The notes under the pieces were generated by a model. The model did not search any database and was not told where the DNA came from. It was given only the letters and a program-made list of their open reading frames with translations. Shown here one piece after another: positions 27,598 through 36,477 of a DNA stretch of 64,000 nt; within the stretch, counting starts at the first letter, position 1, and each line of letters begins with the position of its first letter. The stretch comes from Alphaproteobacteria bacterium (GTDB taxonomy: Bacteria > Pseudomonadota > Alphaproteobacteria > Rhizobiales > Hyphomicrobiaceae). The stretch lies in contig JAGVSR010000097.1 of the NCBI GenBank assembly GCA_019137195.1, forward strand, positions 1-64,000, written 5' to 3'. Position numbers and translations under genes: made by a program.

Positions 27598-28928
27598 GCG
27601 ACTTCTCCTGTTGGGAAGGGAAGTGGCAAGGTATCGGCAATAATCTCTTCGAGTAGGAGCTTGGTGCCCAATAAGGCGGGGCTCATGCCGGAGGCCTCAG
27701 TTAATGAGTAGCCGATTAGACCACCATATTGTTGAGTCCGGTTTTTATTGCGCCGGTCGGCACCAAAGGATCCTTCAAGTGTAAGGATCTGCTTCGCAAG
27801 CCGCTCTGCGGCGAGAGGAGGGAACGCATTGCCAATTTGCTGCGCTACGGAAGCGGCGTTGCCGGCGAACTCGTAGGCATCAGGAAAGGATTGCAGTCTG
27901 GCCGCCTCTCTCAAGGTTAAGGGACGGTCGAAGTGGGGATGTATGAATTCCCGCGTAGACGCGCTGGTAATAGTCAGTGAATTGTACTCGCCAACTAGCC
28001 GCTTGATTCCGCTCGGAGCGCCGCCCCTCTTTTCGGAGGGCGTGCCATCCATCACACGCCTGTTAGCGCGCCGTCGATAGCTTTCGTGCCACATTTCCTC
28101 CGGCAGGTCTTTCATAGTCTGACCGGGGCGAAGGCGACGGATCAGCTCTAGGTCTTTGGTGCTCGTCTTGGAAAAATGCAGATAGACGCCAGGACTTTCG
28201 TTCCCTGCGCGCATCTTTTCGTCGTACGGCGTAGCGGCGCGGTCTGATTGGTATTGGGATAACTCATCCTTCGAGGCTACTGCCGCTCCGAGCCCCATCA
28301 GAGCATCGTCGATAGAAGGTGCTGGAGGAAGGCCCTTCGTAGACCTGTGTTTACCGGCGTTGAATGAGTGAGTATTGAGAGGCAAAGCGAAGTCGAGGCC
28401 CAGGCGGTTGCCAATCAGTAGGACGCGCTTGCGCGCCTGCGGGAGGCCGTAGGCAGCGAAATTCACTTTGTCTAGGCGGACACGGTAGCCGAGCGACACG
28501 AACTGCGTGACGAGGTCGGCCAGGCTACGGCCGCGATTGGAGGTCAGTATTCCTTCGACGTTCTCGAACAGGAACCAGCGGGGACGAAGGCGTGCGACGA
28601 TTGCCAAGTAGTTGAAGATGAGGCGGTTGCGTGGGTCTCCGCCACTCTTCATTCCTGCGCTGCTGAAACCTTGGCACGGCGGGCCGCCAATAAGCGCTAG
28701 AGGACTTGCGATTCCAGAAAGCGCTGAGCTCAGTTCATCACGACAATGGGACAAATCCGTCTGGATCACGTTTCCGGTGAGGTTGCGCCGGTAGGTCTCG
28801 CAGGCGAACTTGTCGAGTTCAGCTGCGATGACAGGGGGCGCTCCTGCCTGGGCAAAGCCAAGCGACATGCCACCTGCCCCAGAGAACAGTGAAACGACCG
28901 AGTCCTTGGTCGTGAGTTTCGACTTCAA
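27594..28928 (-). CDS. DNA (cytosine-5-)-methyltransferase of a type II restriction-modification system
   Basis: 444 residues with the ordered m5C methyltransferase motifs: I FSGAGG at 15-20 (AdoMet), IV with catalytic C85 in GGPPCQGFS, VI ENV at 122-124, VIII QARKRV at 164-169, IX RPLTLREAARLQSFPD at 335-350 and X QQIGNAFPP at 363-371. The variable target-recognition region lies at about 200-330. It methylates cytosine to protect host DNA from the coupled endonuclease. The start is a TTG at 28928 with a strong CGGAGGGG six to seven bases upstream; no in-frame ATG or GTG fits better. The weak start may keep methyltransferase level in balance. Base composition is AT-richer than the window average. 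Confidence 0.95.
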   Translation of the reverse strand: MKSKLTTKDSVVSLFSGAGGMSLGFAQAGAPPVIAAELDKFACETYRRNLTGNVIQTDLSHCRDELSSALSGIASPLALIGGPPCQGFSSAGMKSGGDPRNRLIFNYLAIVARLRPRWFLFENVEGILTSNRGRSLADLVTQFVSLGYRVRLDKVNFAAYGLPQARKRVLLIGNRLGLDFALPLNTHSFNAGKHRSTKGLPPAPSIDDALMGLGAAVASKDELSQYQSDRAATPYDEKMRAGNESPGVYLHFSKTSTKDLELIRRLRPGQTMKDLPEEMWHESYRRRANRRVMDGTPSEKRGGAPSGIKRLVGEYNSLTITSASTREFIHPHFDRPLTLREAARLQSFPDAYEFAGNAASVAQQIGNAFPPLAAERLAKQILTLEGSFGADRRNKNRTQQYGGLIGYSLTEASGMSPALLGTKLLLEEIIADTLPLPFPTGEVA

Positions 28929-29399
28929 ATCTGCCCCTCCGGTTGCATCACACTCCAGCCGAAAATACCTAGGCGAGGGAGATTCGGTAAAGGAGTTGTC
29001 GCCGTTATCAAAGCTCGGTCCGAGTCCGACTAAACTTGACCCGGACGATCAGGTGTTGAAACTTCTCTCTATATCAATAACTTGATGTCAGTTTGATCTG
29101 AAGTCATCCGGACCACTAACTTGATCGGAGCGAAGCTAGGACGAGTGAGGCTCTACGCCTGTTAGCAATCGTTCTTGTCGGACGCCGCTTGCTTTTCCTC
29201 TTGACACTGACGACGTCTGCTCCTGGGATAACCGCGCACAGCTTCAGCGACGGGAGTTTCGTCAGTTGGATCGCGGGGACAAGCCGCGGGATGACAGAAC
29301 CGCAGGTGGGACTGAGCGACGCGCAGCGGAAAAGACCCAACGCCTCCGGGCAGAGTCGTCGGGCTTACTCCCGCGCGGTGCGCGGTCGAGCAGGCCAAC
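28929..29399. other. Intergenic region between the methyltransferase and rimO
   Basis: About 470 bases. The first 200 are AT-rich (AACTTGATGTCAGTTTGATC near 29081) and probably contain the promoter of the restriction-modification operon. The second part holds the inverted copy of the 31-nt palindrome. No gene was recognised on either strand. Confidence 0.4.
29267..29297 (-). repeat. 31-nt palindromic repeat, right copy (inverted)
   Basis: The reverse complement reads CTGTCATCCCGCGG then CTTGTCCCCGCGATCCA. It equals the left copy at 26200-26230 except for one G-to-C and one G-to-C/C-to-G exchange that keep the hairpin paired. The two copies enclose the restriction-modification genes in opposite orientation. 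Confidence 0.75.
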
Positions 29400-30803
29400 T
29401 TACGCCACTTCCGCCCACAAATCCGTCTCGTCGCTCTCGGTCACCCGCACGCTCACGATGTCGCCCGGCTTCAGCGCGGTCTCGCCATTCAAATAGACGG
29501 AGCCGTCGATCTCGGGGGCGTCCCATTGCGAGCGGCCGATCGAGCCTTCGTCGTCGACCTCGTCGATGAGGACGGGGATTGTGCGGCCGATCCTCTCCTT
29601 CAAGAGGGCTGCCGACACCTTCTGCTGGGCGGCCATGAAGCGGTGCCAGCGCTCCTCCTTCACCTCCTCCGGCACCGCGCCCGGGAGCGAATTGGCTGTG
29701 GCGCCTTCGACGGCCTCGTACTTGAAGCAGCCGGCGCGGTTGATGCGGGCTTCCTTCAGCCAGTCGAGGAGCATCTGGAAATCCTCTTCCGTCTCGCCGG
29801 GGAAGCCGACGATGAAGGTCGAGCGTAGCGCGAGGTCGGGGCAGACCTTGCGCCAGGCCGCGATGCGGGCGGCGGTCTTCTCCTGGTGAGCCGGTCGCCG
29901 CATGGCCTTCAGAACCGCGGGCGAGGCGTGCTGGAAGGGGATGTCGAGGTAGGGAAGGATCTTGCCCTCGGCCATGAGCGGGATCACGTCGTCGACGTGC
30001 GGGTAGGGATAGACGTAGTGAAGCCGCACCCAGGCCCCGAGATCACCCAGCGCTCGCGTGAGATCGAGGAAGCGGGCTTTCAAAGGCTCACCCTTCCAGG
30101 CGCTCTCGGCATATTTGATGTCGAGGCCGTAGGCGCTGGTGTCCTGGCTGATGACGAGGATCTCCTTGACGCCGGCCTTCACGAGGCGCTCGGCCTCGGC
30201 CATCACCTGATTGGCCGGGCGCGAGACGAGGTCGCCGCGCAGCGACGGGATGATGCAGAAGCTGCAGCGGTTGTTGCAGCCTTCGGAGATCTTCAAATAC
30301 GCGTAGTGGCGCGGCGTGAGGTGCAGGCCCTCGGGCGGCACGAGATCGACGTAGGGGTCGTGCAGCGGCGGCACGGCGTCATGCACGGCGGAGACGACCT
30401 GTTCGTATTGATGGGGCCCGGTGACGGCGAGCACGTCCGGGTGGACGCCGCGGATACGGGCCTCCTCGACGCCCATGCAGCCCGTCACGATGACGCGGCC
30501 GTTCTCGGCGATGGCCTCGCCGATGGCATCGAGGCTTTCCTGCTTCGCGCTGTCGAGGAAGCCGCAGGTGTTGACGACGACCACATCGGCGCCCTTGTAG
30601 TCGCCGGCAACCTCGTAGCCCTCGCTCCGGAGCCGCGTGATGATGCGCTCGCTGTCGACGAGCGCCTTCGGGCAGCCGAGCGATACGAAGCCGACCTTGG
30701 GGGCGTGAGCCTTGCGGGCAGAGGCTTTGGCAGGCGGCGTGGATGCTGTTTTGGCGTTCAACTTCGTTCCAGCTTTCGTGGTCACAAGACTCGCGGTCGA
30801 CAT
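29400..30803 (-). CDS. rimO: Ribosomal protein S12 methylthiotransferase
   Basis: 467 residues from the ATG at 30803. It adds a methylthio group to an aspartate of ribosomal protein S12. The N-terminal UPF0004 domain has its three cluster cysteines C44 ([10 protein letters not shown]), C80 (NTCGF) and C109 (TGCMG). The radical-SAM domain has CxxxCxxC at C176, C180 and C183 in [18 protein letters not shown]-binding domain forms the end. [12 protein letters not shown] is diagnostic for RimO rather than MiaB. The frame stays open 27 codons upstream, but those codons are read from an intergenic repeat (30815-30960) and are unlikely to be translated. Confidence 0.96.
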   Translation of the reverse strand: MSTASLVTTKAGTKLNAKTASTPPAKASARKAHAPKVGFVSLGCPKALVDSERIITRLRSEGYEVAGDYKGADVVVVNTCGFLDSAKQESLDAIGEAIAENGRVIVTGCMGVEEARIRGVHPDVLAVTGPHQYEQVVSAVHDAVPPLHDPYVDLVPPEGLHLTPRHYAYLKISEGCNNRCSFCIIPSLRGDLVSRPANQVMAEAERLVKAGVKEILVISQDTSAYGLDIKYAESAWKGEPLKARFLDLTRALGDLGAWVRLHYVYPYPHVDDVIPLMAEGKILPYLDIPFQHASPAVLKAMRRPAHQEKTAARIAAWRKVCPDLALRSTFIVGFPGETEEDFQMLLDWLKEARINRAGCFKYEAVEGATANSLPGAVPEEVKEERWHRFMAAQQKVSAALLKERIGRTIPVLIDEVDDEGSIGRSQWDAPEIDGSVYLNGETALKPGDIVSVRVTESDETDLWAEVA

Positions 30804-30814
30804 CGCGGGAGGCG

Positions 30815-30960
30815 GGCACGCCCGCTCATCCCAACCTTTTCCCCAATGGGAGAGGAAACCGATCGGCGCTCGATGCAAGGGCAAGGCTCCGGCGCCTCAA
30901 TTGGCGTCCTCCCCTCTCCTCCTGGCCGATTCGTCGGGGTGAGGGAGCTACGCCCCCGCG
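30815..30960. repeat. Intergenic CTCTCCCC-type repeat element
   Basis: The stretch has pyrimidine and purine blocks in inverted arrangement (CCTTTTCCCC-AATGGGAGAGG, then CCCCTCTCCTCC and GGGGTGAGGGAG), with GATCGGCGCTCGATG between them. Similar blocks appear at 46316-46474, 51186-51225, 52100-52130 and 61150-61190. These look like a dispersed intergenic element family; boundaries are approximate. Confidence 0.45.
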
Positions 30961-31049
30961 CGCCACGAGCCGCACCAGTTACCGCGACGGGCCCGACTTC
31001 ACAATGGCCCGGGGCCAGACGCCTCATGCGGAGACTTCGTTGCAGGCCG

Positions 31050-31601
31050 TCACTCGTCCGGGCGGTAAAGATCTCCGGCGCAGTTGAGATAGGCAGCGCG
31101 AACGCCCTGAGGCAGCGGACCGGGGACGGTCACGGTGTCGGGCTCGAGCAGGAACTCGCGCGCGATCTCGAGCCTTGCGCCGCCGACCATCAGCTCCTGG
31201 ATGAGCGGCGAGATACGGAGGTCGGAGGCATCCGCCTCCTGAATAAAGCGCGCCCATTCGTCGTGCCGGCCAGGCATGACGAAGATGTCCGACGTGGCCA
31301 CCGACGTCGTGGCAAGGGAGAGCCGTGTCACCGGCAAGGACCGCAGCTCGGCCGGCTCGTAGCCGGCGCGCAAGACCGCCTTCGGCTTGCCATCCCCGGC
31401 TTCCTTCGCGAGTAGCAGGTCGACGGCGAGCGATGTCTCGTCGAGGCTCACCATGAGGCGCACGCCGCAGGCGGCGACGCTCTCACCGTTCATGAGCACG
31501 AGCGGCGCGGACGAGACGAACGCGGCGGATGCGGCGACGGCCGCGACCGACGCGAGGCCCTGAGCCAGAACAACAGCTAGGACGGTTGCTGCGCGTGTCA
31601 C
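31050..31601 (-). CDS. Exported protein of unknown function
   Basis: 183 residues from the GTG at 31601, preceded by a strong AAGGAG at six bases. The frame is open further upstream without such a site. A signal peptide is clear (TRAATVLAVVLAQGLASVAA, cleavage near AVAASA). The mature part is about 150 residues, with a single cysteine pair (AACGVRLMV and LNCAGDLY, close to the two ends) that could form a disulfide, and strand-like segments such as ARLEIAREFLLEPDTVTV. I recognise no domain. It lies between rimO and a metallopeptidase, all on the minus strand but separated by gaps over 100 bases. Confidence 0.72.
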   Translation of the reverse strand: MTRAATVLAVVLAQGLASVAAVAASAAFVSSAPLVLMNGESVAACGVRLMVSLDETSLAVDLLLAKEAGDGKPKAVLRAGYEPAELRSLPVTRLSLATTSVATSDIFVMPGRHDEWARFIQEADASDLRISPLIQELMVGGARLEIAREFLLEPDTVTVPGPLPQGVRAAYLNCAGDLYRPDE

Positions 31602-31756
31602 GAAGGCTCCTTCGGCGGCAAGTCTGGCTATCACAATACGCTCTGGCAGGGTGGCCCGGCTCAGTGGCATGGCGGGTGGGTGGGGCCGTTCCGTGGCGGG
31701 AGCCTAGTACAAGTGGAGCGACGGCGACAGACCGTCCGGGCCTCGGACCAGCGCAG

Positions 31757-32443
31757 TCAGAAGCGCAGGATCCTGAGCCAGCGCACAACGTCGACGAGGC
31801 TCATGGCCGCCGCAGCAACGTAGGTCGTGGCCGCCGCCTTCAAGAGCTGCCGGGCGGCCGGCAGGTCCTCGTTCTCGAGGTATCCGCCCTCCTCGAGGAC
31901 GGGCAAGGCCCGGCCGAAGCTTGCGTCAAACTCGACCGGCAGCGTTGCGGCGTGGATCAGCACCGTGAAGCCGAGCAGGACGAGTGCGCCCGCAATCTCG
32001 ATCAGCATGAGGTGCGGGGCGCGGAAGACGGCGGCTACGACGGGTGCGGCAACAATGAGCGCAGACGCCGCCATCTCGACGTAGCGTGCCTGGCCTGCGA
32101 GGCGGGTACGTGCCAGGAGCGGCCGGTATCCGGTCGCGTCCTGCATGGCGTGTCCGACCTCGTGGGCGGCAATGACGACGGCCGCCAGCGAGCGCCCGTT
32201 GAGATGATCGGGCAGGAGGCGCACGACCTTCGCCGCCGGATCATAGTGGTCACCCTGCCTGGTCTCCTCCACCGCGACGTGTCCGAGCTTCATGCCGTCC
32301 AGGAGATGGCGCGCCAACTCGCCGCCGGTGCCCGGGAGGTCGGGCCGCGGGGCGCTGTGGCGGCGGATGACGCTCCTGACCCACATCTGCGGTGCAACGG
32401 CAAGAAGCACGATCAGAGCAAGAACGGCGATGGCGATCGGCAC
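31757..32443 (-). CDS. Membrane zinc metallopeptidase (YugP-like)
   Basis: 228 residues from the GTG at 32443 (AAAGG upstream). An N-terminal helix follows the start (PIAIAVLALIVLLAVAP). A short ectodomain-like part then leads to the zinc-binding HExxH at 94-98 in VIAAHEVGHAMQ, two hydrophobic helices (about 122-162), and a last helix near the end. HEVGHAMQ with LPDHLNGRSLAAV before it is typical of the neutral zinc metallopeptidase family PF04298 (YugP). Family members are membrane-bound and little characterised. It is divergent from the LprI-like gene. An upstream start at 32509 would add a basic arginine-rich head. Confidence 0.87.
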   Translation of the reverse strand: MPIAIAVLALIVLLAVAPQMWVRSVIRRHSAPRPDLPGTGGELARHLLDGMKLGHVAVEETRQGDHYDPAAKVVRLLPDHLNGRSLAAVVIAAHEVGHAMQDATGYRPLLARTRLAGQARYVEMAASALIVAAPVVAAVFRAPHLMLIEIAGALVLLGFTVLIHAATLPVEFDASFGRALPVLEEGGYLENEDLPAARQLLKAAATTYVAAAAMSLVDVVRWLRILRF

Positions 32444-32599
32444 AGGTGGGCCTTTTCTCGTTGCGCGCCGGCGTCTAGAGCCGCCGCCCGACAATACTCT
32501 GGACTTCATCCTACTTTATCGCGAAAATTTGGGCGCTCGCGCTGCGGACGGCAAGATGGCCGCCGGGTCTGCGCGCGTTCAAGCCGGAGGGCTCCGACA

Positions 32600-33349
32600 A
32601 TGCGCTCAATGTCCCTGCGATCGGTCCTGACCGCCCTCCTGGCCGGAGGCTTCCTCGTCAATGCGGCGGCGTCGGCCGCCGAGAGCACCTGGACCTACAA
32701 CGGCTCCTCGGTGCTGCTGGTGGAGAATGGCCAGAACGTCACCATCACCTACCTGGAACCGCGGCCGATGCTGCGCCGAGAAGGCGTCAAACGGGGGACC
32801 GTGCTATTGCGCGGAAAGGTCTCGAGCGGCACACTCACTGGCACGTCGTACGTGTTCAAGCAGGACTGCGCGCCTGTCGCCTACGAGGTCAGCGGCAGCT
32901 ATCAGCCGGGCGGCGGCCAGACGACATTCGAACTTTCGGGTGTCGTGCCGCAGCGCGATCCTGCCGGCTGTGCTGTCGTGGGTAATGCGGCTCAGCGTCC
33001 AAGCCGGCTTCTGTTCACCCGCGCGGCCGACACCGGCGGCGCGGTGACCGAGAGCACGCGCGGCCTTACCGAGGACAAGGGGCTCGTGCTCCGCGAGCAG
33101 GCGTGCAGCGGCTACACCAACCCGGCCGAGCACGAGGTTTGCCTCGACCGCGAGCTCGGCAAGCTCGACGCCGACATGAACAATCTCTACCAGCGCGCGC
33201 TCAAGACGCTCGACGCCAAGGGCGTGACCAAGCTCAAGAGCGAGCAGCGGGCGTGGCTCAAGGAGCGCGATGCGTGCGGCCCCGACGGGCGCTGCCTCTC
33301 GGCAGCGTACAAAGCGCGCATCTCGGCGCTGGAGAAGCAGGCCAAGTGA
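32600..33349 (+). CDS. Exported protein with C-terminal LprI/DUF1311 domain
   Basis: 249 residues from the ATG at 32600, with GGAGGG nine bases upstream. A signal peptide is cleaved near ASA-AE. Residues 30-140 form an uncharacterised beta-rich part (TWTYNGSSVLLVENGQNVTI; PAGCAVVGN). The last 90 residues match the lysozyme-inhibitor LprI family: CSGYTNPAEHEVCLDRELGKLD, then LYQRALKTL, QRAWLKERDACG and CLSAAYKARI, with four cysteines in the family spacing. LprI in mycobacteria inhibits lysozyme. In proteobacteria the domain is widespread and its role mostly unknown. Confidence 0.85.
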   Translation: MRSMSLRSVLTALLAGGFLVNAAASAAESTWTYNGSSVLLVENGQNVTITYLEPRPMLRREGVKRGTVLLRGKVSSGTLTGTSYVFKQDCAPVAYEVSGSYQPGGGQTTFELSGVVPQRDPAGCAVVGNAAQRPSRLLFTRAADTGGAVTESTRGLTEDKGLVLREQACSGYTNPAEHEVCLDRELGKLDADMNNLYQRALKTLDAKGVTKLKSEQRAWLKERDACGPDGRCLSAAYKARISALEKQAK

Positions 33350-33362
33350 GGGCCGGGGCGGG

Positions 33363-33590
33363 TCAGGCTCCGGCAGGCTTGTCGCCATCGAGGGAGCGGG
33401 CGGCCTCGCGGGTCATAAGCGGTACGCCGCTCCTCACCGGGTAGGCGAGGTGTGCGCGGCGGCTGATGAGCTCGTTGCGTGCGGCATCATACTCGAGCGG
33501 CCCCTTGGTCAGCGGGCACACGAGGAGCTCGAGCAGCTTCCTGTCCGGCTGCCCGTCCTCTCTAGCCGTGCCTCTGTCGTCCACTGCCAT
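33363..33590 (-). CDS. Trm112 / UPF0434 family protein
   Basis: 75 residues from the ATG at 33590. [38 protein letters not shown] and a terminal acidic segment are the hallmarks of the bacterial Trm112-like (YcaR) family. Eukaryotic Trm112 is a small zinc-binding partner of methyltransferases, but this form keeps only one of the four cysteines, as is common in alphaproteobacteria. It follows the LON-domain gene by ten bases and is the last gene of the minus-strand run cnoX-LON-trm112, almost certainly one operon. Confidence 0.88.
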   Translation of the reverse strand: MAVDDRGTAREDGQPDRKLLELLVCPLTKGPLEYDAARNELISRRAHLAYPVRSGVPLMTREAARSLDGDKPAGA

Positions 33591-33600
33591 CGCCTGGCCT

Positions 33601-34278
33601 CTATTGCAGGGTGCCGCCGCCGCCGTGGCCAGCAAGCTCCATGCGGGCCAGGGTAACGAGCACGTCGGCGCGGCGCACGAGGTCCGTGGCTTCCAGGAGG
33701 GCCTGCTTCTCCTCCGGGCCATAGGGGCACATGATCGACAATGCGTTGACCAGGAACTCGGACGACGTGCGCTCGATGCCCTCCCAGTCGAGCTCGAGCC
33801 CGTGCTGGTCGAGATACGTCTTCAGAACCGACACCAGCCCAGCACGGTCGACCGCACTTTCGCCGAGACCTGGTGAAAGATCCTTCTCGAACGGGCCGAA
33901 GTCTGCGGCAACGATGCGATAAGGCGTCGCCGTCGGTCTCTCGGGCCCAAGCGAGAAACGGCAGATACCGGTCAGCGTCATGATGATGCGGCCGTCGTCG
34001 AGCTCCTGATAGGCGGTGATGCGCCCCGCACAGCCGACGCGCTTCAGAGGCACGGCCTTGCCTTCCGGGCTCTCCGTGCCCTCCTCGCCGCCTGCCGGCT
34101 GCACGATGCCGATCATGCGTGCGCCAGAGATGGCGTCGTCGACCATCGACAGGTAACGTGGCTCGAACACGTTCAACGGCAGCGACGCACGCGGCAGCAA
34201 AATGGCGCCGCGCAGGGGAAACACGGGTATTGCGGCCGGAAGGTCGGCCAGGCCTCTATAGCGGTCCATAAACGACAC
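33601..34278 (-). CDS. LON peptidase substrate-binding domain protein
   Basis: 225 residues, the amino-terminal LON domain without ATPase or protease. [30 protein letters not shown] is the characteristic opening (split here: [15 protein letters not shown] and FEPRYLSMV), followed by IGIVQP and the later [17 protein letters not shown]. Stand-alone LON domains are common in this order and bind peptides; their cellular partner is unknown. The start is a GTG at 34278 with GGAGG about six bases ahead. It sits 36 bases after the thioredoxin gene and 10 before the Trm112 gene. Confidence 0.92.
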   Translation of the reverse strand: MSFMDRYRGLADLPAAIPVFPLRGAILLPRASLPLNVFEPRYLSMVDDAISGARMIGIVQPAGGEEGTESPEGKAVPLKRVGCAGRITAYQELDDGRIIMTLTGICRFSLGPERPTATPYRIVAADFGPFEKDLSPGLGESAVDRAGLVSVLKTYLDQHGLELDWEGIERTSSEFLVNALSIMCPYGPEEKQALLEATDLVRRADVLVTLARMELAGHGGGGTLQ

Positions 34279-34314
34279 GGATGTCCTCCCCCGACGACAT
34301 CAACCGGCGAGCGA

Positions 34315-35232
34315 TCAGGCGAACAATAGCGACGACAGGCGGCGGCGGCCCTCGATGGTGAGGTCGTCCTTGGGACCCCAGGCATCGAACAGCTCGACGA
34401 GCTGCTTCCTCGCCGCCTCCTCGTTCCATTTGCGGTCGCAGGCGACGATCTCCAGCAAATGATCGAGCGCCTCCTGCTTGGCGCCGCGAGCGGCGAGTGC
34501 GACAGCCAGGTCGAAGCGGGCCCGATGATCCTTGGGATCGGATGCCACGCGCGCCTCGAGCTCGGCCCGATTGTCCTCGGCACCGGCCATCCTCGCGAGC
34601 GTCAGCGCGGCGCGCACGCTCTGCACGGGGGCCGCGTCCTGCTTGTCGGAAGGGACGAGGGCGATCATCTGCTCGGCGCGCTCGACGTCGCCGCTCTTCA
34701 GGTAGCATTGCGCGAGGCCGGCCAGGGCGGCGACGTTATCGCGGTCCTGCTGCAGGACAGCTGCGTACGCCTCGACCGCGGTCTGGAGGTCGCCTGCGTC
34801 GAGTGCCTCACCCGCGGCCACGAGCACAGCGGCAATGTCGGCCTCCGCGTCCTCGCCGACGAGGCGGTCGATAAAGCTCCTGACCGCGCTCTCCGGCTGT
34901 GAGCCCATGAATCCGTCGAGTGGCTGGCCGTCGCGAAAGGCATAGACGGTCGGCAGCGACTTGATGCGGAGCTGAGCTGCAATCGCGGGGTGCTCGTCGG
35001 TGTTGACCTTCACCAGCCGGACCTTACCGCCGTAGCTTCGCACGACCTTCTCGAGCACGGGCGTCAGCTGCTTGCAGGGACCGCACCAGGCGGCCCAGAA
35101 GTCCACGAGCACGAGCGCGGACTTGGAGGCGTCGAGCACGTCCTTGGCGAAGCTTGCGGTCGAGCCGTCCTTGATGATGTCGGCCGCCGGCTGCATTCCT
35201 GCGCCGGCGGCGGGCCTCGAGCCGAACTCCAT
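34315..35232 (-). CDS. Thioredoxin-TPR co-chaperone CnoX (YbbN-like)
   Basis: 305 residues. Residues 15-125 are a thioredoxin fold with the active site WCGPC at 49-53. Residues 140-300 form tetratricopeptide-like helices (ALDAGDLQTAVEAYAAVL; DVERAEQMIALV). This is the CnoX/YbbN architecture: a holdase that protects clients from oxidative aggregation and hands them to GroEL or DnaK. E. coli CnoX has lost one active-site cysteine (SxxC); here both are present, as in other alphaproteobacteria, so thiol-reductase activity is expected. It starts the minus-strand operon with the LON and Trm112 proteins. Confidence 0.92.
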   Translation of the reverse strand: MEFGSRPAAGAGMQPAADIIKDGSTASFAKDVLDASKSALVLVDFWAAWCGPCKQLTPVLEKVVRSYGGKVRLVKVNTDEHPAIAAQLRIKSLPTVYAFRDGQPLDGFMGSQPESAVRSFIDRLVGEDAEADIAAVLVAAGEALDAGDLQTAVEAYAAVLQQDRDNVAALAGLAQCYLKSGDVERAEQMIALVPSDKQDAAPVQSVRAALTLARMAGAEDNRAELEARVASDPKDHRARFDLAVALAARGAKQEALDHLLEIVACDRKWNEEAARKQLVELFDAWGPKDDLTIEGRRRLSSLLFA

Positions 35233-35268
35233 GTCACTCTCCTTGGCTGGCGCCTTAGCGTGTCGTGA

Positions 35269-35817
35269 TCAACCGGTCGACAGGTTGCAGATCCTTGGCT
35301 CATGGCCGGTGGCGCGAATGAACCGCAAAAGGTCGTCCTTCGCAATGCTGGTCGTGGCCGTGTTCTCAAGCGGGTGACAGTTGACGATCTCGTGGTCCAT
35401 CACCGCAGCGTCGAGAACAAAGCTTACTCGCCCGGCACGGTCGTTCATGAGCGCGAACGGGGTCACCGAGCCCGGAGGCACGCCCAAGACCTCCAACAGG
35501 AGCTCGGGCTTGCCGAAGCTAAGCCGCGCCGCGCCGATGACCTTGGGCAGTGCCTTCAAATCTACGCTGGTGCTGTGAAGCGCCGTGACCAGATGCAGGG
35601 CGCCCTTGGCGTCCTTGAAGAACAGGTTTTTGGTGTGGGCGCCCGGGATCTGCCGGTGAATCTCGTCGCTCTCGGCGACCGTGAACACGGCCGCGTGGTC
35701 GACGGTCGCTGTCACGATGCCGAGGCTCTCAAAGCAGGCCATGAGCTCGGCCCGGGTTGCTGGGCGAGCCCTGTCCGGGGGCGCCGCCTCGCCCCACTCG
35801 CCAGCCTCGTTGGCCAT
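35269..35817 (-). CDS. Prolyl-tRNA editing protein, ProXp-ala/PrdX family
   Basis: 182 residues of the YbaK/ProX fold. After a 22-residue variable head come AACFESLGIVTATVDHAAVF-type sequence, GAHTKNLFFKDAKG with the catalytic-type lysine K63, LSFGKPELLLEVLGVPPGSVTPFAL, and the terminal CHPLENTATTSIAKDDLLRF. This pattern is that of ProXp-ala, which hydrolyses Ala-tRNA-Pro in trans. Alphaproteobacterial ProRS lacks its own editing domain, so a free-standing editor is expected. It is 36 bases upstream of cnoX on the same strand and may share its transcript. Confidence 0.9.
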   Translation of the reverse strand: MANEAGEWGEAAPPDRARPATRAELMACFESLGIVTATVDHAAVFTVAESDEIHRQIPGAHTKNLFFKDAKGALHLVTALHSTSVDLKALPKVIGAARLSFGKPELLLEVLGVPPGSVTPFALMNDRAGRVSFVLDAAVMDHEIVNCHPLENTATTSIAKDDLLRFIRATGHEPRICNLSTG

Positions 35818-35953
35818 GATACGCCCTCGCCCGTTGTCTCAGCCGGCCGTCCCCGGCATCCTGCAAGGACCCAAGTAGGCGAGGCGATGGCCGTGGGCAA
35901 CCCCCCGGAGCCAAATGCGAAATCGTCGCGAACCAGGAGGCTGCGTTTCCCGC

Positions 35954-35981
35954 TTGCAATAGGACCCGGCTTGGGCAATAA
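35954..35981 (+). promoter_or_regulatory. Possible sigma-70 promoter of tRNA-Gly
   Basis: TTGCAA at 35954-35959 and CAATAA at 35976-35981 are separated by 16 bases, about 35 bases before the tRNA. The match is moderate. A GC palindrome (CCGCGGCGCCCGGCGCCGCG) lies between it and the tRNA. Confidence 0.35.
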
Positions 35982-36016
35982 GACGGCTCCGCGGCGCCCG
36001 GCGCCGCGTGAAGGAC

Positions 36017-36091
36017 GCGGGTGTAGCTCAGCGGTAGAGCATCACGTTGCCAACGTGAGGGTCGAGGGTTCGATCCCCTTCGCCCGCTCCA
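36017..36091 (+). tRNA. tRNA-Gly (anticodon GCC)
   Basis: A full cloverleaf can be drawn: acceptor GCGGGTG paired with CGCCCGC, D arm GCTCAGCGGTAGAGC, anticodon arm TCACG-TTGCCAA-CGTGA with anticodon GCC, T arm GAGGG-TTCGATC-CCCTT, discriminator T and an encoded CCA. It reads glycine GGC/GGU codons. Confidence 0.97.
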
Positions 36092-36477
36092 ATTTCTCTC
36101 GCAAGCCCGATGACGAGCCGACTGGTGCCTCGCCTTGGCCCGGTCAGGATTGATGATGGCGTGGCGTGCCCCTGGGGCCGGTCCTTAGGCCGGTCCTGAC
36201 CGCCCCAAGCAGCCGTACGAACGGTCCCGATAGCCTAGACCGACCTCGCCGCCGGACTCCGGTCCGATGCAGTATCGCGGTTCGATCCGATCCCGCCGCG
36301 GGGCTGGCCAACGTGAGCCTGCTCCGGGCTCCTTGCCCTCTCTGGCGAAGCGCCACCTCTGGAACGGCTGGTGCCGCTCTCGCGCTACACACGGCCAGTC
36401 CGGGCCGAGGGTTGCATCGACCGACGACGCGGACGCCGTGCGACGTAGAATTGTAGAGGGGCCGCGATGGGCCGCGG
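36092..36477. other. Intergenic region between tRNA-Gly and the ParA-like gene
   Basis: About 385 bases. I see no gene; translations are arginine- and proline-biased in all frames. A short direct repeat GGCCGGTCC occurs twice near 36178-36198. No T-tract terminator follows the tRNA. Confidence 0.3.

Noticed and set aside
31529-32599. Long upstream extension of the LprI-like gene (606 codons in total)
   Set aside because: Upstream part is antisense to the metallopeptidase; the signal peptide and GGAGGG mark the start at 32600.
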